In this document: positions 7,220 through 15,415 of the stretch, piece by piece | Layout of the letters: each line of letters starts with the position of its first letter | Numbering within the stretch: the stretch's first letter is position 1 | NCBI GenBank assembly: GCA_964581605.1 | Contig: CAZOPF010000082.1 | Location: 1 to 26,894, forward strand | DNA from: CAADGU01 sp964581605 | GTDB taxonomy: Bacteria > Chloroflexota > Anaerolineae > Promineifilales > Promineifilaceae | DNA length: 26,894 bases | Direction: 5' to 3' | Notes under the pieces: generated by a model | What the model saw: the letters and a program-made list of their open reading frames with translations, nothing else | The model's database searches: none | Told to the model about the DNA's origin: nothing | Program-made: the position numbers and the translations under genes

Positions 7220-9640
7220 TTATTCCTCGGCGAACTTGACGACGGTGACGCCATCGCCGCCTTCCCCGTCACGGCCGTCTTCCCAGGACAGCACGTTCGG
7301 GTTGCTCTGCAACGAATGGCGGATGGCGTGTTTCAGCCGGCCGGTACCCTTGCCGTGAATGATGCGCACCCAGGGCATCCGCGCCATCTCCGCCTTGTCC
7401 AGAAAAGCGGTCACTTCGGCCAGCCCCTCCTCCACGCGGCGGCCACGAATATCCAGTTCTAAGCCGGGCGACGGCCGTGCCCCCACCCGCATATACGCCG
7501 GTTCCGGTTCCGCCTGCGGCCGATCCTTCCATTCCAGGTCACTCAGCTTCACCCGCATCTGCATCTGCCCAATGGCTACCTGCGCCTCATACTTGCTCAA
7601 GGAGACAATTTCGCCCTGCGTGTTCAGCGCCTTCACCACCACCACATCCCCCGGCTGCCACTCCAACGTATGGCGCGTTGGTTTGCGCTCCTTTACCGGC
7701 GGCGGGGCAATGGCAGCTACATCGGCTGTGCCCACTTTCTCCACATCCTTCGTCACCTGCTTCAATTTGTTTAACGATTGGGCGTCGCGGATGCTCTGGC
7801 GCGCTTTGCGCAGTTCCTCTTCTATCGCTTCAATTTTGGCTTTGGCTTCCGCCTGCGCATGGGCCAACACCTGCTGCCGCTCCTCTTCAATCTGCTCCAG
7901 CCGCCGCGCCAGCGCATCCCGGTCTTCTTCAATGTCACGCAGCGCCAACCGCGACGCGGCTTCTTCGGCCGCCATCTTGTCCCGCAGTTCATAAATGGCG
8001 TCCAGCAGCGCCTCCGATTCATTGCCCCCCGCGCCGGTCAGCGCCATCGCGTCGGCCAGGATCGTCTCGTCCAACCCCAGCCGCCGGGCAATAGCAAAGG
8101 CATTAGAACGCCCCGGAATGCCTATCGTCATCTCATACGTCGGCGAGAGCGTTTCCAGGTCAAACATCAATGAAGCGTTGGTCGCCCCCGGCTGCTGGTC
8201 GGCGTATAGCTTCAGTTCCGGGTAATGGGTGGCCACAAAAGTCGTCGCCCCTTTGTCCCGCAAAAAGCTGACGATGGCCTGGGCCAATGCTGCCCCTTCC
8301 TGCGGGTCTGTGCCCGAACCCAGTTCATCCAGCAGCACCAGCGACCGCTCGTCTACCTTGTCTAAAATACGCACAATGTTGGTCATGTGCGAGGAGAAGG
8401 TAGAGAGGCTTTGCTCAATGGACTGCTCGTCGCCAATGTCGGCAAACACATCCTCAAAAATGGTCAGGCGGGCTTCCACGGCCGGGATATGCAGGCCCGA
8501 TTGGGCCATCAACACCATCAAACCCATCGTTTTCAGGCTGACCGTTTTGCCGCCGGTATTGGGGCCGGTGATGAGAACGGTGAAGACCTCCTCCGGCAGC
8601 GTCAGGTCGGTGGGTACAACAGTGTGCGGATCAAGCAGGGGGTGACGGGCATTCCGAACCCAAATGGTAGAACCGGGGTGCAAATTACGCGGCGGCGGCG
8701 TCCATTTTTCCCGTTCGTTGGCATGTTTGGGTGGTTTGGGCTGCGCAAATTCGCGCCACTCCACAAAGTCCGGTTCCACGCCGCGAATCAAAGCGGAGTA
8801 ACGAGCGCGGGCAAAAATCAGGTCGAGTTCGGCCATGCGTTCCACAATGCGTTTGATGCTTTCGCCATGTTCGGCCACCTTGCCGGATAGCTCTTTGAGG
8901 ATGCGGTTGATTTCGTCCTGCTCCTGAATTTGCAGACCGCGATATTCGTTGTTGAGTTCCACCGTTTGCATCGGTTCCACCCACAGCGTCGCCCCACTGC
9001 CGCTTTGGTCATGGACGATGCCTTTGATGCGCCCTTTGGCGTCCGCCTTGACGGGCACGACGTAACGGCCGCTGCGCTGTGTGATGATTGGCTCTTGCAA
9101 CCATTGATTTTGGCTGGAGTTGAGGAGTTTTTGTAGTTTGTCCTGAATACGGCCGTGAACCACCCTCAACTCACTCCGAATTTTAGCCAGCTTCGGGCTG
9201 GCGCTGTCCAGCACCTCGCCGCGCTCGTCAATGGTGTTGTTAATCGCCGTCACCAGCCCCGGACAATCCTCAATCAGTTCGGCAATAGCCGCCAGGTGCG
9301 GAAATTCGGCCGCCGTCTTCACTATCGTCCGGTGCAAATTACGGCCGGCGATAATGGTGTTACGAATATCCAGCAGTTCCTCGGCCGGCAGCGTGAAGCC
9401 GCGATAGGCATTGTCACACGAGCGGCGCACATCCCGCGCCCCGCCAATGGTCACGCCGCTGCGCGTGTCCAGCAGCAAGATCGCCTCGCGGGTCTCGGCC
9501 TGCCACTGCGTGGCCTCCATTTCATCGGTGGTCGGGTGCAGCCGCCGCGCCAATTCCTCCCCGGCGCTAAAGCTGGTATACCCGGCCAGAATGTCTAAAA
9601 CCTTATCAAATTCCAGTGTGTGTAATGATTTTGCATCCAT
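7220..9640 (-). CDS. mutS2: MutS2 (RqcU-type) ATPase/endonuclease with Smr domain
   Basis: An 806-residue protein, usual MutS2 size. The N-terminal lever/clamp helices run to about 340. The ATPase has Walker A GPNTGGKT (359-366) and Walker B LVLLDELGSGTDP (434-446). A long Glu/Arg/Ala coiled coil follows (about 515-640), then a KOW-like segment ('WQPGDVVVVKALNTQGEIVS'), then a C-terminal Smr nuclease domain with LDIRG and HGKGTGRL (about 727-806). MutS2 suppresses homologous recombination and, in several bacteria, splits collided ribosomes. I use the ATG at 9640, one base after the retropepsin stop; the frame extends to a TTG at 9652 with no ribosome site. It is the third gene of a tight operon. 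Its last 59 bases are duplicated at 6526-6584. Confidence 0.95.
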   Translation of the reverse strand: MDAKSLHTLEFDKVLDILAGYTSFSAGEELARRLHPTTDEMEATQWQAETREAILLLDTRSGVTIGGARDVRRSCDNAYRGFTLPAEELLDIRNTIIAGRNLHRTIVKTAAEFPHLAAIAELIEDCPGLVTAINNTIDERGEVLDSASPKLAKIRSELRVVHGRIQDKLQKLLNSSQNQWLQEPIITQRSGRYVVPVKADAKGRIKGIVHDQSGSGATLWVEPMQTVELNNEYRGLQIQEQDEINRILKELSGKVAEHGESIKRIVERMAELDLIFARARYSALIRGVEPDFVEWREFAQPKPPKHANEREKWTPPPRNLHPGSTIWVRNARHPLLDPHTVVPTDLTLPEEVFTVLITGPNTGGKTVSLKTMGLMVLMAQSGLHIPAVEARLTIFEDVFADIGDEQSIEQSLSTFSSHMTNIVRILDKVDERSLVLLDELGSGTDPQEGAALAQAIVSFLRDKGATTFVATHYPELKLYADQQPGATNASLMFDLETLSPTYEMTIGIPGRSNAFAIARRLGLDETILADAMALTGAGGNESEALLDAIYELRDKMAAEEAASRLALRDIEEDRDALARRLEQIEEERQQVLAHAQAEAKAKIEAIEEELRKARQSIRDAQSLNKLKQVTKDVEKVGTADVAAIAPPPVKERKPTRHTLEWQPGDVVVVKALNTQGEIVSLSKYEAQVAIGQMQMRVKLSDLEWKDRPQAEPEPAYMRVGARPSPGLELDIRGRRVEEGLAEVTAFLDKAEMARMPWVRIIHGKGTGRLKHAIRHSLQSNPNVLSWEDGRDGEGGDGVTVVKFAEE

Positions 9641-9641
9641 C

Positions 9642-10025
9642 TTAAAGCTCAAAAGTCATGCTCAATTCTTTCAGGTTAATCACGGACCCAGACTGCGTCA
9701 GGAAATCCATACCCAAAATACCGTTTATTTCAAAACCATAGTCCATTCCACCTACTTCAATTTCAAAGTTGAACAGTTTTCGATTTTCGATCTGTACAAA
9801 ATCCACCAGCCGTGTAAACACAACTTCTGTACCGCCCACTCCTCGAATGGTATACAACGTATCGTCAAGCGAGGGGCCGATGCCAATAGCTTGCAGCGCA
9901 TCCACAGCCAGAATTGTTGTGGCTGAGCCAGTATCAACCAAGACATTGGGGACTTCAACTGTCTTTTCATGGTATGAAATCATAACGGCCGTGAACGGTA
10001 AGCTGTCAATTAGCTCTAGTTGCAT
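9642..10025 (-). CDS. Retropepsin-like (clan AA) aspartic protease
   Basis: A 127-residue protein with one catalytic DTGS motif (V-L-V-D31-T-G-S-A) and the downstream ILGMDFL (103-109), the pattern of single-domain retropepsin-like proteases that work as homodimers. No signal peptide or membrane segment, so cytoplasmic. The ATG at 10025 has AGGAG eight bases upstream; the frame extends upstream to 10046. The start overlaps the end of the preceding small gene by 20 bases, and the stop is one base before the mutS2 start, so the three genes are coupled. Small bacterial retropepsin genes paired with a short unknown gene are a recurrent arrangement; their targets are unknown. Confidence 0.85.
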   Translation of the reverse strand: MQLELIDSLPFTAVMISYHEKTVEVPNVLVDTGSATTILAVDALQAIGIGPSLDDTLYTIRGVGGTEVVFTRLVDFVQIENRKLFNFEIEVGGMDYGFEINGILGMDFLTQSGSVINLKELSMTFEL

Positions 10026-10287
10026 GGCGATTACTCCTGATCCCAAGCCATTGTCTTTCCCGAATATCTAATTCTTCACGACCTGTATGCACAAAATAGA
10101 ATTCCCGTGTAGGGTGTTCTTGATGTAGGCGACGATAAGTTAACATGGCTTCATTACCATCGGAACAGGTTTCGACCACACCGATACGATCCAGGTGGCG
10201 ATAATTATCAACTGTGGTATGTGCCTCTAATGCTTCAATGACCAACCATTGTTCAGGATAGGCTTTGCGAATTTCTGACCAGATCAT
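10006..10287 (-). CDS. Small soluble protein partner of the retropepsin gene
   Basis: A 93-residue protein starting 'MIWSEIRKAYPEQWLVIEALEA', with 'YRRLHQEHPTREFYFVHTGREELDIRERQWLG' near the end. It has no membrane segment and a mixed alpha/beta look. The frame extends upstream to 10383, but the ATG at 10287 is preceded by GGGAG about ten bases away and the extra upstream residues look unfolded, so I take the shorter form. The stop lies 20 bases inside the retropepsin gene. I recognise this protein only as the type that accompanies small retropepsin genes; it could be a substrate, inhibitor or antitoxin-like partner. No function is assigned. Confidence 0.75.
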   Translation of the reverse strand: MIWSEIRKAYPEQWLVIEALEAHTTVDNYRHLDRIGVVETCSDGNEAMLTYRRLHQEHPTREFYFVHTGREELDIRERQWLGIRSNRHATRAN

Positions 10288-10558
10288 TGTGCCACTTCTC
10301 CCAGATTGCAGCCGGTTTCCCAACCGGGTTATCGCTTCACAAACCACATTATTACTCCTTGTGTGCCGCGTGCATTTTATCATAGGGTGCAGGAATCAGG
10401 GTAAACGGCCGTGCCGCAACTCGAAGGGCCACACGAGCGAGTGATTACAACGGTAATTCGCCCCACAACCTTCAGGTGTATGGTCACTTTTCAATTGTGC
10501 AGGATGATGGGCACGACCGGGTGTGATTCTGATGGCCAGAAGCCCTGATGGGCGGTTT

Positions 10559-10613
10559 GGCAAGTGGGTAATTGAGTAATTGAAGCGGTCACTTACCCAC
10601 TTACCCACTTGCC
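10559..10613. repeat. 13-bp inverted repeat with CTTACCCA heptad-type array
   Basis: GGCAAGTGGGTAA (10559-10571) is perfectly complementary to TTACCCACTTGCC (10601-10613). The right arm is preceded by another ACTTACCC unit, giving tandem 7-nt spacing. The loop is 29 nt. It lies in the 10288-10756 gap, which holds no convincing gene; the remaining notable item there is the REP-like element at 10671. Confidence 0.75.
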
Positions 10614-10670
10614 TGATGACTGTACGGTTACTTATGGATAACCCAATTAACGATCGAACAACTTCATCTG

Positions 10671-10728
10671 GCGGAGGGGCACATCCGTAGATGCGCCCTG
10701 TCTGGCATCTGAGGATGCCAGGCTCCGC
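10671..10728. repeat. REP-like palindromic element, copy A
   Basis: The outer stem is GCGGAG (10671) / CTCCGC (10723-10728), with an inner CATCCG..GATGC and a strong hairpin GCATCTGAGGATGC. The same order of blocks, with changed spacers, occurs at 21380-21435. This copy begins 28 bases past the stop of the large nuclease gene (stop 10757-10759, minus strand). Confidence 0.75.
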
Positions 10729-10756
10729 ATTATCTGATTTTTATCTGGTTTTTCTA

Positions 10757-13700
10757 TTAGTTGAAACGGACAATGCGCCCTTCGCCACCTTCAGGGTAAT
10801 CTATGGCCGTGATCGCCCCGGCTAACGCTTCAGTAATGTAATCACTCAACGCTTGTTGGTAAGTCACACCCACCATGGTGAACGGCGCATCCCGAAATGG
10901 GTATTGGTCGCCGCCCCGTGCCAGAAAGTCAATGGTGGCCACGGTGAGAGCCGGCGCACCCGGCATGACCACACCGCCAGACACAATCACCGTGCCGTCG
11001 TCCAGGACAATGGATTGCACCCGTGTGCCTGGCGTGATCACATTGCCATCATTGTCCACCACCTGTGCCGTACCAGCAGCATCATATTCAAATGTAAACC
11101 CGGCAATTTGGGCAAAACGGCCGTTCGCCGACTGCACCAACGACACCGCATTTTCCATGATTTCCTTGAACTGGTCTGCTGGAATGTTGGGCACAATGCT
11201 GACAAAGTTGGCAAATGGGGCAATATCCCAGGTATTCAATTCGCTGATAGTACCGGCCGGGATGATGTTGTTGTTGCGAATGCCCCCGCCATTTTGCAGT
11301 GCCACGTCCGGCGTGGGCATACCAAACGCGGCCGCCAGTTCCGACGCCTGCCATAATAGCGAATCGGCCATCAGATTGCCCTCGTTGGTTTCCTGGGTGC
11401 GCACACCGGGGTTGCGGCGGCCGTCCAGTGCTACTTCCGAGGTGGCAATGATATTGCTGGCCAGGCCGCTGACGTAGGCGGCCACCGGTTCCACCACCAA
11501 TGCCTGCACGGTGGGGTCAGAGGGCACCGCATCCGGGTTGCTGCCACCGGCCACACGCACCGGGCCGCTCACGTCATCCACCAGGCGGGCACGGCCGTCG
11601 GCATCAAAGGACACCACCAGCCGCCCAACATATTTGTAATCACCGGCCGTCGTCACCACCGGGATATTGGCTCCGTCTGCGCCAGTGGCAAACAGCGGAT
11701 ATTGGAATTGGGCTATATCGCCAGGCACCAGCAGGTCGTCCCTATTCGCCAGCACCTCATCACCACCGCCAGCGATCATAATGTCCACACCGCTCAACAA
11801 GGGGGCCAGTTCCAGGTCTTCTGCCACACTCTGTAAATGGCTGATGACAATGATGATCTCCACACCACTGGCACCCAGAGCATCAATTTCGGCCTGAATG
11901 GCCCCGGCTACATCCGGGTCAACTCCCACATTGCGCGGGCTGGAGATGAAGGGAATGTCTGGCGTGGTGGCGCCAACAATACCGATTTGAACGCCTTGTT
12001 CCTCGATAACCAGGCTCTTCACAATGTCACCGCTGTCTACCAATGCCTGCAAATTGGGTTCGGCCGTAAAGTCCAGATTGGCGCTGACAAAGGGGGTGGC
12101 CCCGCCAAAACCGGTAATAAAATCAGCCAGCACATCCGGCCCAAAGTCAAATTCATGGTTGCCAATGGCGGCCGCATCATAGCCAATCAGCCCCATCGCC
12201 ATGGAATCGTAGAACGGAACGCCATTCTCCAGGCTGGCGTTAAACTCTGGCCCCGCCAGGTAATTATCACCAGACGACAACATAACCACGCCACGCAGCC
12301 CTTTGCCCACAGCGGCCTCTGCTTTCAGGTTGTCCACCACCGTTTTGAAACGGGCCACACCGCCAAAGTCAGTCAGCCCTGTTCCGGCATTGATCAACTG
12401 CGACTCGCCATCATTATTGTGCAAAACGGTGAGCGTAAAGGCATGTTGCTCCACTTTGTTTACCTGGAATCGCGCTTCAAATGGGTCATGGTCAGAGACA
12501 CTCAGATGGGTACTGGCGTCAGTTTGCAGCACGGCCGGGAACGCGGCATTAAAGTGTAAGAAGTCGTGCCCCACCACATAGGGCAGCAGCGCCGGGCTAA
12601 GTAGCATGTGGTCTAATACCTGGCTGTTCCCTTCATAGACGTAGGAAAACCGCTGGTGTTCCTGTTCCAGATTCACCAGGTTGGTGAGAGGCGTTTCAGC
12701 GCCAAAACCTTCCAGAATGGCTACCGGATGATCTGGCCCTTCGCCCGGTTCGGCAAATTGAAAGTCATTCAAATCTCCTGTAACTATCACCCAGGCCTCA
12801 GCATCGGCGGCAAACAGCTGGTTCACATAGTCGCGGACAACCTGCGCCTGGGCTTTGCGCTGCACTTCGGTTATACGGATGGGTGGTTGGTTCACGCCAA
12901 AGAGCGGGTCATCACCACCTTTGCTCTTGAAATGGTTGCCAATGATGACCAACGGCCGTTGAATATCACCAGTTACATCAAAAACCCCGACGATAGGTTC
13001 ACGGCCGGGGCTGGTGCTGGCTGGGCCAAATGCGGCCGATACACCGGGCACTATGGCGTCGTTAAGCTGGAAAGCCTGCATCAGGTTGACGCGGTTTTCA
13101 TCCCAGAGAAAACCAACTTCAATGCCGCGCCCATCACTGGTCTCAAAAGAGGTGGCCGTGTAGTTCGTTCCGGCCTGGGCATTGATGCGGTTGCCCAGTT
13201 CTTGCAAGATGGCGGTATTCTCCACTTCTTGCACTACCAGGATAGCCGGGCTGCGCAGTTCCAGGATGATAGCCTGGGTGAGCTTGGTGAGTTGGGTTTC
13301 CAATTCTTCAGGGGTGGGTGTGCTGCCTTCATCATCCTTAGTGGGGTTGTCTACCAGATCAAACAGGTTTTCCACGTTGAAGGTCGTGATGGTCAGGTTG
13401 CCATTACGGCCGTCGCGGCTGCTCACCGCACCTGTTGGCAGCGGTTTAGCAAACACACCACTAATGGATTCCAGTTGCAGCCGGTAGGCGCCAAAAGCGT
13501 AATCTACCACACCAACCATATGGCGGGCCGAATCACCAGGACGCAAATCTGGGGTATCCAGAGCACCATTGTCTATGATGATGCGTTCCGGGTTGTAATC
13601 CACATATTGCGGTTCTGGGCGTTCGCCTAACAGGAGCTGGCTCACCTGCGCGAAAAAGCCAGAGCCAGGGGTCATATTCGGCAGGGTGACAACGGTGAAT

Positions 13701-15058
13701 TCACCAAAGCCGTTGGTTGGAGCGGCAACAGTGACCTTGAACAGGCGCACCCGCATTCCTTCCAGGGGTTCCCAGAAGAGCAAGCCATCGGTCAGCAGTT
13801 CGTTCGGCAGGGTGGAAAGGAGAACGGGGGCAGGCAGGCTATGGCCGCGGCTCAGTACCTCCACCGCGCCGGGGAAGGCGATTTCGGTAAGCGGCTGGGA
13901 GGCAGGGCTGGAGGTGGATACAAATTCAGAGACGGCGCCCACGACCAGCACATGATCGCCAATGGATAGGTTACGGCCGTCTGCCCCACGGTAAATATAC
14001 AGCCCATCCGAAGTCGCCGGGTTGTTATCACCGGCTGCGTCTTGCATCCAGAAGCTGCGGCCGTCGGCCGAAAACAGCGTGATAATGCCGGTTGTAGACA
14101 CCATCTCGCCATCATATGGCGAAACAAAGCTATCGCCCTGAATTTCCGGGATGGTCAGTTCTAAGGGGACGGGATCATTGCAACCAGCGGAGCCATTAGC
14201 CGTGCCAGGGGTGGGAATGCAATCAAAGTAGGTGATGCCACCGCCAGAACTGATAAAGTTGAAGCCATCATTGGGGCCAACGCCGTCAGGGATGCGCTGG
14301 AAGCTGCCATCCTCAAATTCGCCATCGCGCCCTAGTTGATCCACACGCACACCGCTGGCATCCCATAAATACATCACATCCAGACCGGTGATCGCCAGGC
14401 TTTCAAAGCTCACCCAACCGCCAGGGGCAATGGTGCCGCTCAAAGTCACCAGATCATCCCCATCGCTGGCTTGCCAGCCGGTGAGGTTTACGGCCGTGCC
14501 CGTGGGATTGTACAGTTCATAAAAATCATTGCCGGGAGTGAAAGCATTGATCTCGTTGAGGAGGACAGTGCTGCCCAATGCTGTGCCCGGGGCATTATTG
14601 GCTGCGCCAGGGGTGGGTGTGGTGTCGGTGTTCCAATCACGGCCGTCGTCGTCCGTGTCGGCCGCATTGGGAGTGCGCGCGGTAGACATCCCCACCAGCG
14701 GCAGCGGCGCGCTGCCCAGGTTGCCAAACGCCACCGCATCTACCAGGGCGTTAGTCGCATCATACAAATAAATCTGGTCGCCATCGTTGCTGAGGGCAAA
14801 GCTGTTAGCAATGACCAGATAACTATTGGCGGCCAGCGATCCGCTCAGTGCGTGGTCGCCTTCGCCATCACTCAACCGCCAGCCGGTAAGGTCAACTGCA
14901 CTATCTGAGGTGTTGACCAGCTCTACCCACTCCGTGCCTTTAGCCACAAACTCGTTAATGAGGACGGGGCCATCGGCTCTGGCGGGAGCAGCCAACAATA
15001 GCCAGGCTGCGGCCATCAAAACAAATAAAAATGGGGGAAATATTCGGTTTTTGTTCAT
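10757..15058 (-). CDS. Secreted LTD-LTD-OB-endonuclease/exonuclease/phosphatase-5'-nucleotidase fusion
   Basis: A 1433-residue protein. Signal peptide 1-28 (ends PARADG). There are two lamin-tail domains (about 30-115 and 163-265; INEF..GTEWVELVN, LNEI..NDFYELYN), an OB-like region (about 300-380) and an ExeM/NucH-type nuclease domain (about 555-865) with FNVEN (N561, E563), QE (E611), NHFKSKG (H709), GDLND (D762, N764) and SDHDP (D856, H857). A metallophosphoesterase/5'-nucleotidase pair follows (about 873-1160 and 1205-1410) with SSGDN, GNHEFDFG, ISH and QNGGGIRNN. It likely degrades extracellular DNA to nucleosides and phosphate. Start ATG at 15058 is chosen because AAGGAG lies just upstream; the frame runs on to 15220. 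Two expected metal ligands are replaced (see findings). Confidence 0.93.
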   Translation of the reverse strand: MNKNRIFPPFLFVLMAAAWLLLAAPARADGPVLINEFVAKGTEWVELVNTSDSAVDLTGWRLSDGEGDHALSGSLAANSYLVIANSFALSNDGDQIYLYDATNALVDAVAFGNLGSAPLPLVGMSTARTPNAADTDDDGRDWNTDTTPTPGAANNAPGTALGSTVLLNEINAFTPGNDFYELYNPTGTAVNLTGWQASDGDDLVTLSGTIAPGGWVSFESLAITGLDVMYLWDASGVRVDQLGRDGEFEDGSFQRIPDGVGPNDGFNFISSGGGITYFDCIPTPGTANGSAGCNDPVPLELTIPEIQGDSFVSPYDGEMVSTTGIITLFSADGRSFWMQDAAGDNNPATSDGLYIYRGADGRNLSIGDHVLVVGAVSEFVSTSSPASQPLTEIAFPGAVEVLSRGHSLPAPVLLSTLPNELLTDGLLFWEPLEGMRVRLFKVTVAAPTNGFGEFTVVTLPNMTPGSGFFAQVSQLLLGERPEPQYVDYNPERIIIDNGALDTPDLRPGDSARHMVGVVDYAFGAYRLQLESISGVFAKPLPTGAVSSRDGRNGNLTITTFNVENLFDLVDNPTKDDEGSTPTPEELETQLTKLTQAIILELRSPAILVVQEVENTAILQELGNRINAQAGTNYTATSFETSDGRGIEVGFLWDENRVNLMQAFQLNDAIVPGVSAAFGPASTSPGREPIVGVFDVTGDIQRPLVIIGNHFKSKGGDDPLFGVNQPPIRITEVQRKAQAQVVRDYVNQLFAADAEAWVIVTGDLNDFQFAEPGEGPDHPVAILEGFGAETPLTNLVNLEQEHQRFSYVYEGNSQVLDHMLLSPALLPYVVGHDFLHFNAAFPAVLQTDASTHLSVSDHDPFEARFQVNKVEQHAFTLTVLHNNDGESQLINAGTGLTDFGGVARFKTVVDNLKAEAAVGKGLRGVVMLSSGDNYLAGPEFNASLENGVPFYDSMAMGLIGYDAAAIGNHEFDFGPDVLADFITGFGGATPFVSANLDFTAEPNLQALVDSGDIVKSLVIEEQGVQIGIVGATTPDIPFISSPRNVGVDPDVAGAIQAEIDALGASGVEIIIVISHLQSVAEDLELAPLLSGVDIMIAGGGDEVLANRDDLLVPGDIAQFQYPLFATGADGANIPVVTTAGDYKYVGRLVVSFDADGRARLVDDVSGPVRVAGGSNPDAVPSDPTVQALVVEPVAAYVSGLASNIIATSEVALDGRRNPGVRTQETNEGNLMADSLLWQASELAAAFGMPTPDVALQNGGGIRNNNIIPAGTISELNTWDIAPFANFVSIVPNIPADQFKEIMENAVSLVQSANGRFAQIAGFTFEYDAAGTAQVVDNDGNVITPGTRVQSIVLDDGTVIVSGGVVMPGAPALTVATIDFLARGGDQYPFRDAPFTMVGVTYQQALSDYITEALAGAITAIDYPEGGEGRIVRFN

Positions 15059-15205
15059 GCTTTCTCTCCTTAAAATAAGAAAGGTTGATGATTGGCCTGT
15101 AAGTAGACCAATACAACTATGGGGAACAACAGTAGAAAATTCTACCAGGGCTGTGTTTGCGCAGGGGATGCAAGAACAGCGGACACGGCCCAAGGACACG
15201 TGGGT

Positions 15206-15211
15206 ATTATA
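15206..15211 (-). promoter_or_regulatory. Possible -10 box for the secreted nuclease gene
   Basis: A perfect TATAAT on the minus strand, about 148 bases upstream of the ATG at 15058. No good -35 lies 16-18 bases further up, so this is a weak call. The rest of 15059-15285 holds the Shine-Dalgarno and an ACGGCCGT octamer at 15237; I see no gene there. Confidence 0.3.
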
Positions 15212-15285
15212 CACGGCCATCTTCCAGAGTAGCGAACGGCCGTTAACAGCAGGCTAACAACAGGTTAATCTCAGGCGAACATTTT

Positions 15286-15399
15286 GTTAAAAGTTCAACA
15301 CAGCGATTGGTTGATGATGTAGCCGGAGCCAAAGCGTTCTATTCAGCCCTTGTGGGTGGGGAAATAGAAGATCGCCCATTTATTTTAACGGCCCTGTAA
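15286..15399 (+). pseudogene. Possible remnant of a glyoxalase/VOC-type gene
   Basis: An open frame of 37 codons reads '..RLVDDVAGAKAFYSALVGGEIEDRPF..' and stops with TAA at 15397. 'DVAxAKAFYSALxGxE' is the opening helix signature of VOC/glyoxalase-like domains, normally near the N-terminus of a roughly 120-residue domain. Here it has no start codon or ribosome site and stops after one helix. It is either a decayed fragment or a chance resemblance. Confidence 0.35.
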
Positions 15400-15415
15400 A
15401 CCCGCCACTCGGCGA

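Noticed and set aside
6526..7278. Insertion-sequence target-site duplication around the DUF433/DUF5615 pair
   Set aside because: The repeats are 59 bp and diverged with synonymous changes, far longer and older-looking than a transposition duplication, and no transposase or terminal inverted repeats are present.
10396..10608. 70-codon minus-strand frame in the gap after the nuclease gene
   Set aside because: Its first codons fall in the 13-bp inverted repeat array and the composition looks random (His/Arg/Pro rich); no ribosome site.
12656..13630. 324-codon plus-strand frame within the large nuclease gene
   Set aside because: Antisense to the endonuclease/exonuclease/phosphatase domain, whose catalytic motifs are all in the minus-strand frame.
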